A stretch of DNA of 32,312 nucleotides, taken from contig JALHRB010000042.1 in assembly GCA_022841665.1 (NCBI GenBank), forward strand, positions 1 to 32,312. Reading direction: 5' to 3'. This document shows positions 8,200 to 15,338 of the stretch, one piece after another (the stretch's first letter is position 1; each line of letters begins with the position of its first letter). A model generated the notes under the pieces. That model saw only the letters and a list, made by a program, of their open reading frames with translations, did no database searches and had not been told where the DNA came from. The translations under genes and the position numbers were made by a program. The DNA comes from Pseudolabrys sp. (lineage in GTDB: Bacteria > Pseudomonadota > Alphaproteobacteria > Rhizobiales > Xanthobacteraceae).

Positions 8200-8811
8200 T
8201 CAGATATCCCGGCCCTCGACCTTCTCCTGCAACGTCTTCACCAAATCGGGGATGCGCTGGAGCTTCGGATAGACGGCGAGCGCGCGGCGGTACACCTCGA
8301 GCGCCTGCTTTTCGTCGCCGAGGTCTTGCAGGATCAGGCCCAGGCCCGAGAGCGCGCCGAAATGGCGCGGCTCGCGCTTGAGCACTTCGCGGATGTCGGC
8401 GACCGCGCGGCCGTAATCCTTCTTCATGTAGTAGATGGTGGCGCGCCGGTTCCAGCCCTCGACATAGTCGGGCTTCACCTTGACGACGCCGTCGAGCAGC
8501 TTGATGGCGAGGTCGACGTCCTTGGCCTCGAGCGCGGTCTTCACGCGCGTCATCAGCAGGTTGGTGGTGTCGCTCTTGGAGACCACCCAGAGCGCCCAGA
8601 TGCGCTCCTCGATCGCCTTGGCGGTGGTTTCGTCGGGCGCGGCCTTCAGCGCGCCGAACAGGAAGTCGAGATTGTGCAGGCGGTCGCCGCGCGGGACGCT
8701 CGGCAGCTTGGCGGGCGGGCCGACCACGTCGTCGGGGGCCGCGCTGGCAGGCGCGGCAAGGCCGGCGGCGAGCGCCGCGGCCAGAACCATTCCGATGAAT
8801 CGGGCGCCCAT
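8200..8811 (-). CDS. Exported tetratricopeptide-repeat protein
   Basis: A 203-residue protein with a clear signal peptide (MGARFIGMVLAAALAAGLAA, cleavage near ASA-AP). The rest is helical and has TPR-like units, for example DYVEGWNRRATIYYMKKDYG, RAVADIREVLKREPRHFGAL and KQALEVYRRALAVYPKLQRI, with alanines and aromatics at TPR consensus positions. The last residues (VKTLQEKVEGRDI) form a closing helix. It probably acts as a periplasmic protein-interaction module. It is convergent with the Sel1-repeat gene and transcribed in the same direction as rpmJ, 110 bp away. Members of this family are common and uncharacterised in Rhizobiales. Confidence 0.88.
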   Translation of the reverse strand: MGARFIGMVLAAALAAGLAAPASAAPDDVVGPPAKLPSVPRGDRLHNLDFLFGALKAAPDETTAKAIEERIWALWVVSKSDTTNLLMTRVKTALEAKDVDLAIKLLDGVVKVKPDYVEGWNRRATIYYMKKDYGRAVADIREVLKREPRHFGALSGLGLILQDLGDEKQALEVYRRALAVYPKLQRIPDLVKTLQEKVEGRDI

Positions 8812-8888
8812 GGCGGAAGGTTAGTCCCTTCGTCCGCTATGGCCAAGTATGGCGATCAAATTGCTCGGGAGCGGAGAACGCATGCCTC

Positions 8889-8907
8889 AGGGCCGAGCAA
8901 CGGCCCT
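8889..8907 (-). terminator. Stem-loop downstream of rpmJ
   Basis: AGGGCCG at 8889-8895 and CGGCCCT at 8901-8907 form a perfect 7-bp stem with a five-base loop, 15 bp past the rpmJ stop. There is no T-run on the minus strand, so it may stabilise the 3' end rather than end transcription on its own. Confidence 0.4.
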
Positions 8908-8921
8908 TCTACGAGCATGAA

Positions 8922-9047
8922 TCAGCCCTGACGGGCCTTGAACCGCCGGTTGGTCTTGTTGATCACATAGACCCGGCCCTTGCGCCGCACCAGGCGGTTG
9001 TTGCGGTGGCGACCGCGCAGGGATTTCAATGAGTTGCGGACTTTCAT
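8922..9047 (-). CDS. rpmJ: 50S ribosomal protein bL36 (zinc-independent form)
   Basis: A 41-residue protein starting [19 protein letters not shown] and ending [12 protein letters not shown], which matches the alphaproteobacterial bL36. It is strongly basic. The usual C-x2-C...C-x4-H zinc ribbon is absent: no cysteine is present, so this is the C-minus form that does not need zinc. The ATG at 9047 is chosen over an upstream in-frame start at 9140 because bL36 homologues begin with MK(V/I)(R/K)NSLK. It is a monocistronic gene, as in many alphaproteobacteria, with its own near-consensus promoter just upstream. Confidence 0.96.
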   Translation of the reverse strand: MKVRNSLKSLRGRHRNNRLVRRKGRVYVINKTNRRFKARQG

Positions 9048-9075
9048 GACGCTCTCTGGAAGCTGTGTGGCGGGC

Positions 9076-9104
9076 GTTCTACGGCTCCCCCCGGCCCCTG
9101 TCAA
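9076..9104 (-). promoter_or_regulatory. Sigma-70-type promoter of rpmJ
   Basis: On the minus strand, TTGACA (9104-9099) is separated by exactly 17 bases from TAGAAC (9081-9076). Transcription should begin near 9069, giving a leader of about 22 nt before the rpmJ ATG. The -35 box is a perfect consensus match, consistent with strong expression of a ribosomal protein. Confidence 0.75.
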
Positions 9105-9174
9105 TGAAAACGGCCCACGGGTGGTTAGTGGGCACGCCATCGCCTAAAATCGGCGGCTAAGGGGAGGAAATTCA

Positions 9175-10320
9175 ATGCAAAAAAGCACCGACCGCTTCCT
9201 GACCACGCATACCGGCAGCCTGCCGCGCCCGGAAGACCTGATCCGCATCATGTACGCCAAGGAGGAAGGGGTGCCGGTGGAACCCCATGCTTTGGCCGAG
9301 CAGATCAAGGCGGCGGTGGCCGAGGTGGTGAGGAAGCAGGCGGCCGCCGGCGTCGACCTTATCAACGACGGCGAAATGTCGAAGCCCTCCTACGCCACCT
9401 ACATCAAGGACCGGCTCGACGGCTTCGGCGGCACCGGCAATACCTTCGTCTACCAGGACCTGGCCGATTTCCCCCGGCTGGAGAAACGCGTATTCGGCGA
9501 TCCCGGCCGCTCGCGCCGCAAGACGCCGGCCTGCAACGCGCCGATTGCGGTGCGCGACAAGGCCGCGCCGCAAACCGACGCCGACAATCTGAAATCCGCA
9601 TTGCTGGGCGTGAAGGCGGCGGGCGGCTTCATGAGCGCGGCCTCGCCCGGCGTGGTGTCGCTGTTCTTCCGCAACGACTACTACAAGGGCTTCGAGAGCT
9701 ACATCTACGCCATCGCCGACGCCATGCGGCACGAATACGAGACCGTGGCCAAGGCCGGCTTCGTGCTGCAGATCGACTGCCCCGACCTCGGCATGGGGCG
9801 GCATATCCAATATGCCGACCTCGACCTGCCAGCCTTCCGCAAGCGCATTCAGTTGCACATCGAGGCGCTCAATCACGCGGTGAAGAACATCCCGGCCGAA
9901 CAACTCAGGATGCACCTGTGCTGGGGCAACTACGAAGGCCCGCATCACCGCGACGTGCCGCTCGCCGATATCGTCGACATCGTGTTTTCGGCCAAGCCTT
10001 CCGCGATCTCGCTGGAGGCGGCCAACCCGCGCCACGCGCACGAATACACTTTGTTCGAGACGGTGAAGCTGCCGGACGGCAAGACGCTCATCCCGGGCGT
10101 GATCGAGTCGAAATCGAATTTCATCGAGCACCCCGAGTTGATCGCGCAGCGTATTGGGCGTTACGCCAAGCTGGTCGGGCGCGAGAACGTCATCGCCGGC
10201 TCGGACTGCGGCTACGGCACCTGGGTGGGCCAGGCGGCGGTCGATCCCGACGTGGTCTTCGCCAAGCTCGCCGCCATGGCGGAGGGCGCCCGCATCGCCA
10301 CCAAGCAGTTCTGGAAATAG
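9175..10320 (+). CDS. MetE-like cobalamin-independent methyltransferase
   Basis: A 381-residue protein of the MetE C-terminal-domain (COG0620) family, zinc enzymes that move a methyl group to a thiol. The N terminus has FLTTHTGSLPRPEDL, the typical start. Zinc ligands of MetE are all present: H247 and C249 (MHLCWGN), E281 (AISLE) and C345 (GSDCGYG). The protein has only one of the two MetE barrels, so it is not classical MetE; the methyl donor and thiol acceptor are unknown. Relatives include archaeal-type methionine synthase and epoxyalkane:CoM transferase. The ATG is preceded by GGGGAGGA at good spacing, and TAAAAT at 9145-9150 may be its -10 box. It is the first gene of a three-gene unit with a serine hydrolase and an EamA permease. 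Confidence 0.9.
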   Translation: MQKSTDRFLTTHTGSLPRPEDLIRIMYAKEEGVPVEPHALAEQIKAAVAEVVRKQAAAGVDLINDGEMSKPSYATYIKDRLDGFGGTGNTFVYQDLADFPRLEKRVFGDPGRSRRKTPACNAPIAVRDKAAPQTDADNLKSALLGVKAAGGFMSAASPGVVSLFFRNDYYKGFESYIYAIADAMRHEYETVAKAGFVLQIDCPDLGMGRHIQYADLDLPAFRKRIQLHIEALNHAVKNIPAEQLRMHLCWGNYEGPHHRDVPLADIVDIVFSAKPSAISLEAANPRHAHEYTLFETVKLPDGKTLIPGVIESKSNFIEHPELIAQRIGRYAKLVGRENVIAGSDCGYGTWVGQAAVDPDVVFAKLAAMAEGARIATKQFWK

Positions 10321-10328
10321 GCCGCGCC

Positions 10329-11561
10329 ATGACGGTGGAATTGCCGCACGACCGGCCGGAAGACGTCGGCCTGTCATCCGAACGCCTGGCACGCCTCATC
10401 GCCGCCCTGCAAGGCGACATCGACAAAGGCGCGGTGCCGGGCGCCGTGGTGCTGGTCGCGCGCAAGGGCAAGATCGCCTGCTGCGAAGCGCTGGGCTATC
10501 GCGACCGCGAGGCCAAGGCGCCGATGAGCCTCGGCACGCGCTTTCGCATCTACTCGATGACCAAGCCGATCACCTCGGTCTGCGCCATGATGCTGGCGGA
10601 GGAAGGCAAGCTCATGCTCGCCGATCCGGTAGCGAAGTATCTCCCCGAATTCGCCGAACTGAAGGCCGCCGTCGATTCCGACGACGCCGCGGCGAAGAAG
10701 CTGGCGACCGAAAAGGCGCGCGCCATGACGGTGCAGGATCTCTTGCGCCACACGTCCGGCCTCACGTATGCGCACCTCGCCGGCCCACTGCTCAAGCAGG
10801 CCTATGAAGACGGCAATATCGGCGACGACAAGCTCACCAGCGCCGAACTGGTGAGCGCGCTCGCCAAGGTGCCGCTCGCCTATCAACCCGGCACCACCTT
10901 CCAGTACGGCCTTTCCACCGACGTGCTCGGCCGCGTGGTCGAGGTCGCCGGCGGCATGCCGCTCGATCAATTCATCGACGCCCGCGTCTGCCGGCCGCTC
11001 GGCATGACCGACTCGAGCTTCGGTCCGGCCGACGCCGAACAGGTGGCTGAGCCGCAGATCGATGCCGCGACCGGCAAGCGGCCGCCCTTGCGCAACCCGA
11101 CGCGCAAGCCCGCCTTCCTCTCCGGCGGCAGCGGCATGCTGTCGACCGCGCGCGACTACGCGCGCTTCTGCCAGATGCTGCTGAACGGCGGCGCCTTGGG
11201 CGACACGCGGGTGTTGTCGCCCACCACCGTCGCGCTGATGACGTCCGACCATCTGCCGCCGGGCGTCAAATACGGCCCGCAGATGCGCGCGATGTTCGGC
11301 GCGCTGGCGCCGGTGCCCGAGCACGGCATCGGCTTCGGTCTCGGCTTTGCCGTGCGCAAGGAGGCCGGCCGCTGCGCTTTGCCCGGCTCGGTTGGCGACT
11401 ACTCCTGGAGCGGCGTCAGCGGCACCTATTTCTGGATCGACCCGCAGAGGGAATTGATCGCCATCCTCATGATGCAGGCGCCGGTGCAGCGCATGCATTA
11501 CCGCTACCTGATGCGGACGATGGTCTATCAGGCGATAACGGACAGCAGCGCGCCCGCATGA
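10329..11561 (+). CDS. Serine hydrolase of the beta-lactamase/class C-esterase family
   Basis: A 410-residue protein with the penicillin-binding fold. The nucleophile motif is S76-M-T-K79 (YSMTKPITS). The second motif is the Tyr in FQYGLSTDVLG, and the third region is near HGIGFGLGFAV with the characteristic end SWSGVSGTYFWIDPQ. These features match the EstB/LovD-like serine hydrolases (COG1680), which act on esters or amides, more closely than true resistance beta-lactamases. No signal peptide is visible, so it is probably cytoplasmic. It begins eight bases after the MetE-like gene and its stop overlaps the permease start by ATGA, so the three genes are almost certainly co-transcribed. The substrate is unknown. 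Confidence 0.9.
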   Translation: MTVELPHDRPEDVGLSSERLARLIAALQGDIDKGAVPGAVVLVARKGKIACCEALGYRDREAKAPMSLGTRFRIYSMTKPITSVCAMMLAEEGKLMLADPVAKYLPEFAELKAAVDSDDAAAKKLATEKARAMTVQDLLRHTSGLTYAHLAGPLLKQAYEDGNIGDDKLTSAELVSALAKVPLAYQPGTTFQYGLSTDVLGRVVEVAGGMPLDQFIDARVCRPLGMTDSSFGPADAEQVAEPQIDAATGKRPPLRNPTRKPAFLSGGSGMLSTARDYARFCQMLLNGGALGDTRVLSPTTVALMTSDHLPPGVKYGPQMRAMFGALAPVPEHGIGFGLGFAVRKEAGRCALPGSVGDYSWSGVSGTYFWIDPQRELIAILMMQAPVQRMHYRYLMRTMVYQAITDSSAPA

Positions 11562-12469
11562 ACGCGCGTGTCTTCGGCAATCCTTACCTGCTGGTGGCGT
11601 CGGCCTCGCTGTTCTGGTCCGGCAACCACATCATCGGCCGCGCTATCGGCGGCGAGGTGCCGCCGATAGGCATTTCGGTCGCGCGCTGGATGATTCCGGC
11701 GATCGTCCTCTATCCGCTCGTGCGCCCGCATCTCAAACGTGACTGGCCGCTGATACGCGCGCACTGGCGCGTCATGCTCTGGCTCGGTCTAACCGGCGGC
11801 GCGCTGTTCACGGTGCTGCAGTATGTCGGCCTCCAATACACCACCGCGCTTAATGTCTCGGTGCTCAACTCGCTGGTGCCGGTGCTGATCGTCGCCGCGG
11901 GGGCGCTTCTGTTCCGCGACCGCATCGGCGTGTCGCAGTTCGCCGGCATTCTTACGTCGTCGGTCGGCGTGCTGGCGATCATTGCGCGCGGCGAAATCGC
12001 CACGCTGCGCCACCTTGAATTCAACTGGGGCGACCTGATCATCCTGCTGAACATGGCGGTATTCTCGATCTATGCCGCCTGCCTGCGGCTGCGGCCGCAA
12101 ATCCACTGGCTGAGCTTCCTCTACGTGATCGCCGTGGTCTCGGCGGTGGCGCCGATGCCGTTCCTGGTCTGGGAAATGCTGTCGGGCGTCACCTTCAAGG
12201 CCACCTGGCTCACCGCCGGCGCCATCGTCTATGTCGCGATCTTCCCGAGCGTGCTCGCCTTCGCAGCGTGGAATCGCGGCGTCGAGCTAATCGGCGCCAA
12301 CCGCTCGGGGCCGTTCCTGCACCTGATCCCGGTCTACACCGCGATCTTGGGCAGCACGCTGCTCGGCGAGCACTTGGCCGCCTATCATGTCATCGGTTTC
12401 GTGCTGATCCTGTTCGGCGTATGGCTCGCCGCACGCGGCAGCCGCGCGCAGGCAGCTGCGCCGGAATAA
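11558..12469 (+). CDS. EamA-family (DMT superfamily) permease
   Basis: A 303-residue inner-membrane protein with about ten hydrophobic segments in two repeated EamA halves (about residues 8-140 and 155-295). Typical sequences are SLFWSGNHIIGRAIGGEVPP, QYVGLQYTTALNVSVLNSLV at the end of the first half, and the end of the second half around IPVYTAILGSTLLGEHLAAY. These permeases export or import amino acids, nucleotides or other metabolites. The ATG overlaps the stop of the preceding hydrolase gene by four bases, indicating translational coupling. A role in moving the substrate or product of the neighbouring enzymes is inferred. Confidence 0.92.
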   Translation: MNARVFGNPYLLVASASLFWSGNHIIGRAIGGEVPPIGISVARWMIPAIVLYPLVRPHLKRDWPLIRAHWRVMLWLGLTGGALFTVLQYVGLQYTTALNVSVLNSLVPVLIVAAGALLFRDRIGVSQFAGILTSSVGVLAIIARGEIATLRHLEFNWGDLIILLNMAVFSIYAACLRLRPQIHWLSFLYVIAVVSAVAPMPFLVWEMLSGVTFKATWLTAGAIVYVAIFPSVLAFAAWNRGVELIGANRSGPFLHLIPVYTAILGSTLLGEHLAAYHVIGFVLILFGVWLAARGSRAQAAAPE

Positions 12470-12519
12470 GGCCGAATGTCAGGGAGAGCGGACGGCTGCC
12501 ATCCGAAGCTTGCGAAGGA

Positions 12520-12594
12520 TGGTGGGCGCGACAGGGATCGAACCTGTGACCCCCTCCATGTCAAGGAGGTGCTCTTCCGCTGAGCTACGCGCCC
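12520..12594 (-). tRNA. tRNA-Val (anticodon GAC)
   Basis: Read on the minus strand, the acceptor stem GGGCGCG (from 12594) pairs with CGCGCCC, followed by an encoded ACCA end. The D arm is GCTC-loop-GAGC. The anticodon stem CCTCC/GGAGG encloses the loop TTGACAT, giving anticodon GAC for valine codon GUC. The T arm is ACAGG-TTCGATC-CCTGT. The total is 75 nt, including a genomically encoded CCA, and all four stems pair. Confidence 0.97.
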
Positions 12595-12604
12595 GTCCGG
12601 GTGG

Positions 12605-12632
12605 TCTTATCGGCTCCAAAGTGGCGAGGCAA
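12605..12632 (-). promoter_or_regulatory. Probable promoter of tRNA-Val
   Basis: On the minus strand TTGCCT (12632-12627), a 16-base gap, and ATAAGA (12610-12605) lie about 11 bases before the first tRNA base. The position and spacing suit a stable-RNA promoter. Confidence 0.5.
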
Positions 12633-12666
12633 GGCCGCCCCGGCAAGCCAGTAAAATGCCCCGGCC

Positions 12667-13029
12667 TCAGGCGGCCGCCAGCATTTTCTGCACTTCGGTC
12701 ACCAGTTCGCGCAGGTGGATCGGCTTCGACAGCACCTTGGCGTGCTTGGGCGCGGTCGAGTCGGCATTGAGCGCCACCGCGGCAAAGCCGGTGATGAACA
12801 TGATCTTGATGTCGGGGTCGAGTTCCGCCGCCCGGCGGGCGAGCTCGATGCCGTCCATTTCCGGCATCACAATATCGGTCAGCAGGAGCTCGAAGGGCTC
12901 CTCGCGTAAGCGCTGATAGGCCGAGAGCCCGTTGTCGTAGGAGGTCACGTCGAAGCCGGCGTTCTGGAGCGCCTTGACCAAAAAGCGCCGCATATCGGTG
13001 TCGTCTTCGGCCAGCAGGATTTTCGACAT
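12667..13029 (-). CDS. cpdR: CpdR-like single-domain response regulator
   Basis: A 120-residue stand-alone receiver domain with no output domain. It starts MSKILLAEDDTDMRRFL with the acidic pocket, has the phospho-acceptor D52 in LLLTDIVMPEMDG, Thr in FITGFAA and the conserved Lys in VLSKPIHLREL. In Caulobacter, CpdR in its unphosphorylated state brings the ClpXP protease to the cell pole to degrade CtrA and other cell-cycle proteins, and is phosphorylated through CckA-ChpT. The protein ends in three alanines, which fits reports that CpdR is itself a ClpXP substrate through its C-terminal alanines. ATG 13029 is used; an in-frame start five codons upstream would add MGSLV and lacks family support. 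It lies between tRNA-Val and a divergent amidohydrolase. Confidence 0.92.
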   Translation of the reverse strand: MSKILLAEDDTDMRRFLVKALQNAGFDVTSYDNGLSAYQRLREEPFELLLTDIVMPEMDGIELARRAAELDPDIKIMFITGFAAVALNADSTAPKHAKVLSKPIHLRELVTEVQKMLAAA

Positions 13030-13089
13030 TACCAATGACCCCAAAACCGGCCGCCTTCAGGCCGGCCCCACCCGGCCCATAAGACTTGT

Positions 13090-13107
13090 ACCCGGTAAAT
13101 AACGGGT
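13090..13107. promoter_or_regulatory. Imperfect palindrome in the cpdR divergent promoter region
   Basis: ACCCG at 13090-13094 and CGGGT at 13103-13107 frame TA..TA, giving the symmetric pattern ACCCG-n-TA-nn-TA-n-CGGGT (14 of 18 positions symmetric). It lies 61 bp before the cpdR start and 116 bp before the amidohydrolase start. It could be an operator; no regulator is recognised. Confidence 0.3.
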
Positions 13108-13222
13108 GAACCCCCGCCGGCGCTTGGCATTATCCCCCGGCGAATGGACAATAGAAGGTATAAGAGACGTTCGCCGCCCCAACTGCAATAATATCCTACC
13201 CTGGAAATGGCCATCGTCTTCC

Positions 13223-14110
13223 ATGAGTGAACCCCGCGACGAATTCGATCCGCCCTTCGAAATCATCGAGCCGGCGGAGCCCTGCGGGCCGGTCCTGTTC
13301 AACTCGCCGCACAGCGGCTCGACCTATCCGCGCGAATTCCTCGCCGCCTCGCGCCTCGACATCGCCACCTTGCGCCGCTCGGAGGACAGCTTCGTCGACG
13401 AGCTCATTGCCGGCGTGGTGGCGCGCGGCTATCCGCTGATGCGCGCGCACTTCCCGCGCTGCTTCGTGGACGTCAACCGCGAGCCCTACGAGCTCGACCC
13501 GCGCATGTTCGAGGGGCGCGTGCCGGCCTTCGCCAATACCCGCTCGATGCGGGTGGCGGGCGGCCTCGGCACCGTGGCCCGCGTGGTCGGCGACGCGCAG
13601 GAAATCTACGACCAGCGCATCCCGGTGAACGACGCGCTGCGGCGGATCGAGACCCTGTACAAGCCCTATCACCGCGCCCTGCGGCAACTTTTCACCCGCC
13701 TGCACCGCGACTTCGGCACCGCCATATTGGTCGATTGCCATTCGATGCCCTCGAGCGGAGGCACCAGGGACGAGCGGCCGCGGCCGGAATTCGTGCTCGG
13801 CGACCGCTACGGCACGAGCTGCATCGGCGTCGTCGGCGAGACCGTCGAGATGACCCTGCGCGGCATGGGCTACACGGTCAGCCGCAACAAGCCTTATGCC
13901 GGCGGCTTCATCACCGAGCATTACGGCAACCCGGCCGCCGGCCTGCATGCCATCCAGCTTGAGATCAACCGCGCGCTCTACATGGACGAGCGGCGCTACG
14001 AGCGCACGCCGTCCTTTGCGCGCCTGGCCGGGGACATGGAGACGCTGGCGATGCGTCTCGGCGAAATCCCTCTGGAAGAACTGCGGCCCTACCGCGCCGC
14101 CGCCGAATAA
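13223..14110 (+). CDS. N-formylglutamate amidohydrolase family protein
   Basis: A 295-residue protein of the N-formylglutamate amidohydrolase (FGase) family, zinc-dependent enzymes that split N-formyl-L-glutamate or related N-acyl amino acids. Family landmarks are VLFNSPHSGSTYP near the N terminus, the ED pair in RRSEDSFVDEL, FVDVNREPYELDP, the second His in LVDCHSMPSSG, and GGFITEHYG with ALQ/AIQLEINR near the end. ATG 13223 is taken because an upstream in-frame GTG (13106) would add 39 residues with no family similarity. It is divergent from cpdR. It carries no histidine-utilisation neighbours, so its physiological substrate is open. Confidence 0.92.
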   Translation: MSEPRDEFDPPFEIIEPAEPCGPVLFNSPHSGSTYPREFLAASRLDIATLRRSEDSFVDELIAGVVARGYPLMRAHFPRCFVDVNREPYELDPRMFEGRVPAFANTRSMRVAGGLGTVARVVGDAQEIYDQRIPVNDALRRIETLYKPYHRALRQLFTRLHRDFGTAILVDCHSMPSSGGTRDERPRPEFVLGDRYGTSCIGVVGETVEMTLRGMGYTVSRNKPYAGGFITEHYGNPAAGLHAIQLEINRALYMDERRYERTPSFARLAGDMETLAMRLGEIPLEELRPYRAAAE

Positions 14111-14122
14111 AGCTGCAGGCCC

Positions 14123-14201
14123 AAAAAAAGGGCCGCTCGTGAGAGCGGCCCAAGTCTAGGGAGGAAACGCCCAAGGAGGGCAGCGGTATCGCTACCGCAT
14201 T
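14123..14201 (-). ncRNA. Small RNA of the suhB-motif / alpha-r8 (MmgR) family
   Basis: On the minus strand a compact transcript of about 79 nt can be read. Hairpin 1 is GCGGTA-GCGA-TACCGC (14198-14183); hairpin 2 is GCCC-TCCTT-GGGC (14181-14169); then comes a single-stranded GTTTCCTCCCTAGACTTG; then a textbook terminator GGGCCGCTC-TCAC-GAGCGGCCC with seven T (stem 14151-14130, T-run to 14123). The TTTCCTCCCT core, the terminator and the position between an N-formylglutamate amidohydrolase and an inositol-monophosphatase-family gene match what I recall of the Rfam suhB family and MmgR of Sinorhizobium, a trans-acting, Hfq-bound RNA that limits polyhydroxybutyrate storage. The CU-rich core is expected to pair with Shine-Dalgarno sequences of targets. 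The 5' end is inferred from the promoter. Confidence 0.85.
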
Positions 14202-14206
14202 GCAAT

Positions 14207-14234
14207 AACCTACACCGCATCGCACAAAAATCAA
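14207..14234 (-). promoter_or_regulatory. Putative promoter of the small RNA
   Basis: On the minus strand TTGATT (14234-14229), a 16-base spacer and TAGGTT (14212-14207) would start transcription near 14201, just before the first hairpin. The boxes are moderate matches; the position is the main support. Confidence 0.45.
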
Positions 14235-14483
14235 GGGCAGCCAGCGAAAATCCCATGCAAATTACGCATAGCTGGAAACCAGCTTTCGACCAGAAATTCT
14301 GTATTTTCGGGACGAATGGTGGCGCAGAAGCCACAAACTATGGCATTCGACCAAAGATGTATGGGTTGAGCCCTGCGCCTTGCGCGCGTCCGACGGGTTC
14401 AGCCCTCGCCGCTCGGGCGTTGCCGCCTGCACCCGTCTCCGATACGCCCGATGAGGCCCGCTGCGGGGGCCGGGGGTGAGGCA
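14235..14483 (+). promoter_or_regulatory. Structured spacer before the phosphatase gene
   Basis: No gene is seen here. It holds a perfect small hairpin AGCTGG-AAA-CCAGCT (14270-14284) and a nested pair of inverted repeats: CGAATG (14313-14318) with CATTCG (14344-14349), enclosing GTGGC (14319-14323) and GCCAC (14330-14334). The promoter of the downstream phosphatase gene should lie in this stretch, but no clear -35/-10 pair stands out. The inverted repeats may be an operator or a leader structure. Confidence 0.3.
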
Positions 14484-15263
14484 ATGACGGCAATCGACTT
14501 TTCCAGCTTTGTCGACCGGCTCGCCCGCGCGTCCAGCGAAACCATCCTGCCCTTTTTCCGCACCAGCCTGGCGATCGAGAACAAGAAGGCGGGCGGCTTC
14601 GACCCCGTCACCGCCGCCGACCGCGCGGCGGAAGACGCCATGCGCGCGCTCATCCGCAAGAACTTCCCCGAGCACGGCATCCTCGGCGAGGAGTACGGCT
14701 CCGAGCACACCGACGCCGAATATGTCTGGGTGCTCGACCCCATCGACGGCACCAAATCCTTCATCTCCGGCATGGTGGCCTGGGGCACGCTCATCGGCCT
14801 GATGCGCTTCGGCGAGCCGGTGTTCGGCATGATGCACCAGCCGTTCACGCGCGAGAGCTTCACCGGCGACGGCGGCGCGGCGCGCTACCGCGGGCCCGCC
14901 GGCGACCGCGATATGCGCGTGCGCGCCTGTGGCGCTTTGCGCGACGCGCTGATGTTCACCACCAGCCCGCTGCTGATGAACGAGGCCGACCGCGCCACCT
15001 TCCGCAAAGTCGAGGACGCGGTGAAGCTCTCGCGCTACGGCGGCGACTGCTACGCCTATTGCATGCTGGCGGCGGGCCATATCGACCTCATCATCGAGAC
15101 CGAGATCAAGCCGCACGACATCGTGCCGCTGATCCCGATCGTCGCCGGCGCCGGCGGCATCGTCACCACCTGGGAGAACGAACCGGCGCAAGGCGGCGGC
15201 CGCATCGTCGCCGCCGGCGACAAGCGCGTGCACGCGGCCGCGCTGGCGATGCTCAAGGCTTGA
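14484..15263 (+). CDS. Inositol monophosphatase-family phosphatase, HisN-like
   Basis: A 259-residue Mg2+-dependent phosphatase. Metal-binding motifs of the family are present: GEEYGSE (E69/E70), D85-P-I-D88-G-T, GGDCYAY with D188, and the last Asp in KPHDIVPLIPIVAGAGG (D212). The variant GGDCYAY and the HD-I-x-P-L-I-P-I-V-x-G-A-G-G segment resemble the HisN type, which removes phosphate from L-histidinol phosphate in histidine synthesis, more than classical SuhB. In related genomes the gene at this locus is often labelled suhB or histidinol-phosphatase. ATG 14484 (GTGAGG upstream) is preferred over an earlier in-frame start at 14451, which would add a Gly/Ala-rich tail. It is followed after 75 bp by an amidohydrolase gene. 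Confidence 0.88.
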   Translation: MTAIDFSSFVDRLARASSETILPFFRTSLAIENKKAGGFDPVTAADRAAEDAMRALIRKNFPEHGILGEEYGSEHTDAEYVWVLDPIDGTKSFISGMVAWGTLIGLMRFGEPVFGMMHQPFTRESFTGDGGAARYRGPAGDRDMRVRACGALRDALMFTTSPLLMNEADRATFRKVEDAVKLSRYGGDCYAYCMLAAGHIDLIIETEIKPHDIVPLIPIVAGAGGIVTTWENEPAQGGGRIVAAGDKRVHAAALAMLKA

Positions 15264-15338
15264 GGCTTCGCGTCCTGGGCGGTGTCCGATGCAAGCCGCG
15301 CCGGGCTACAATCAAGAAAATTTCAAGGGAGCGCGCGC

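Noticed and set aside
10329-11561. A beta-lactam resistance gene
   Set aside because: The SxxK family match is to general serine hydrolases/esterases; there is no signal peptide and the context is metabolic.
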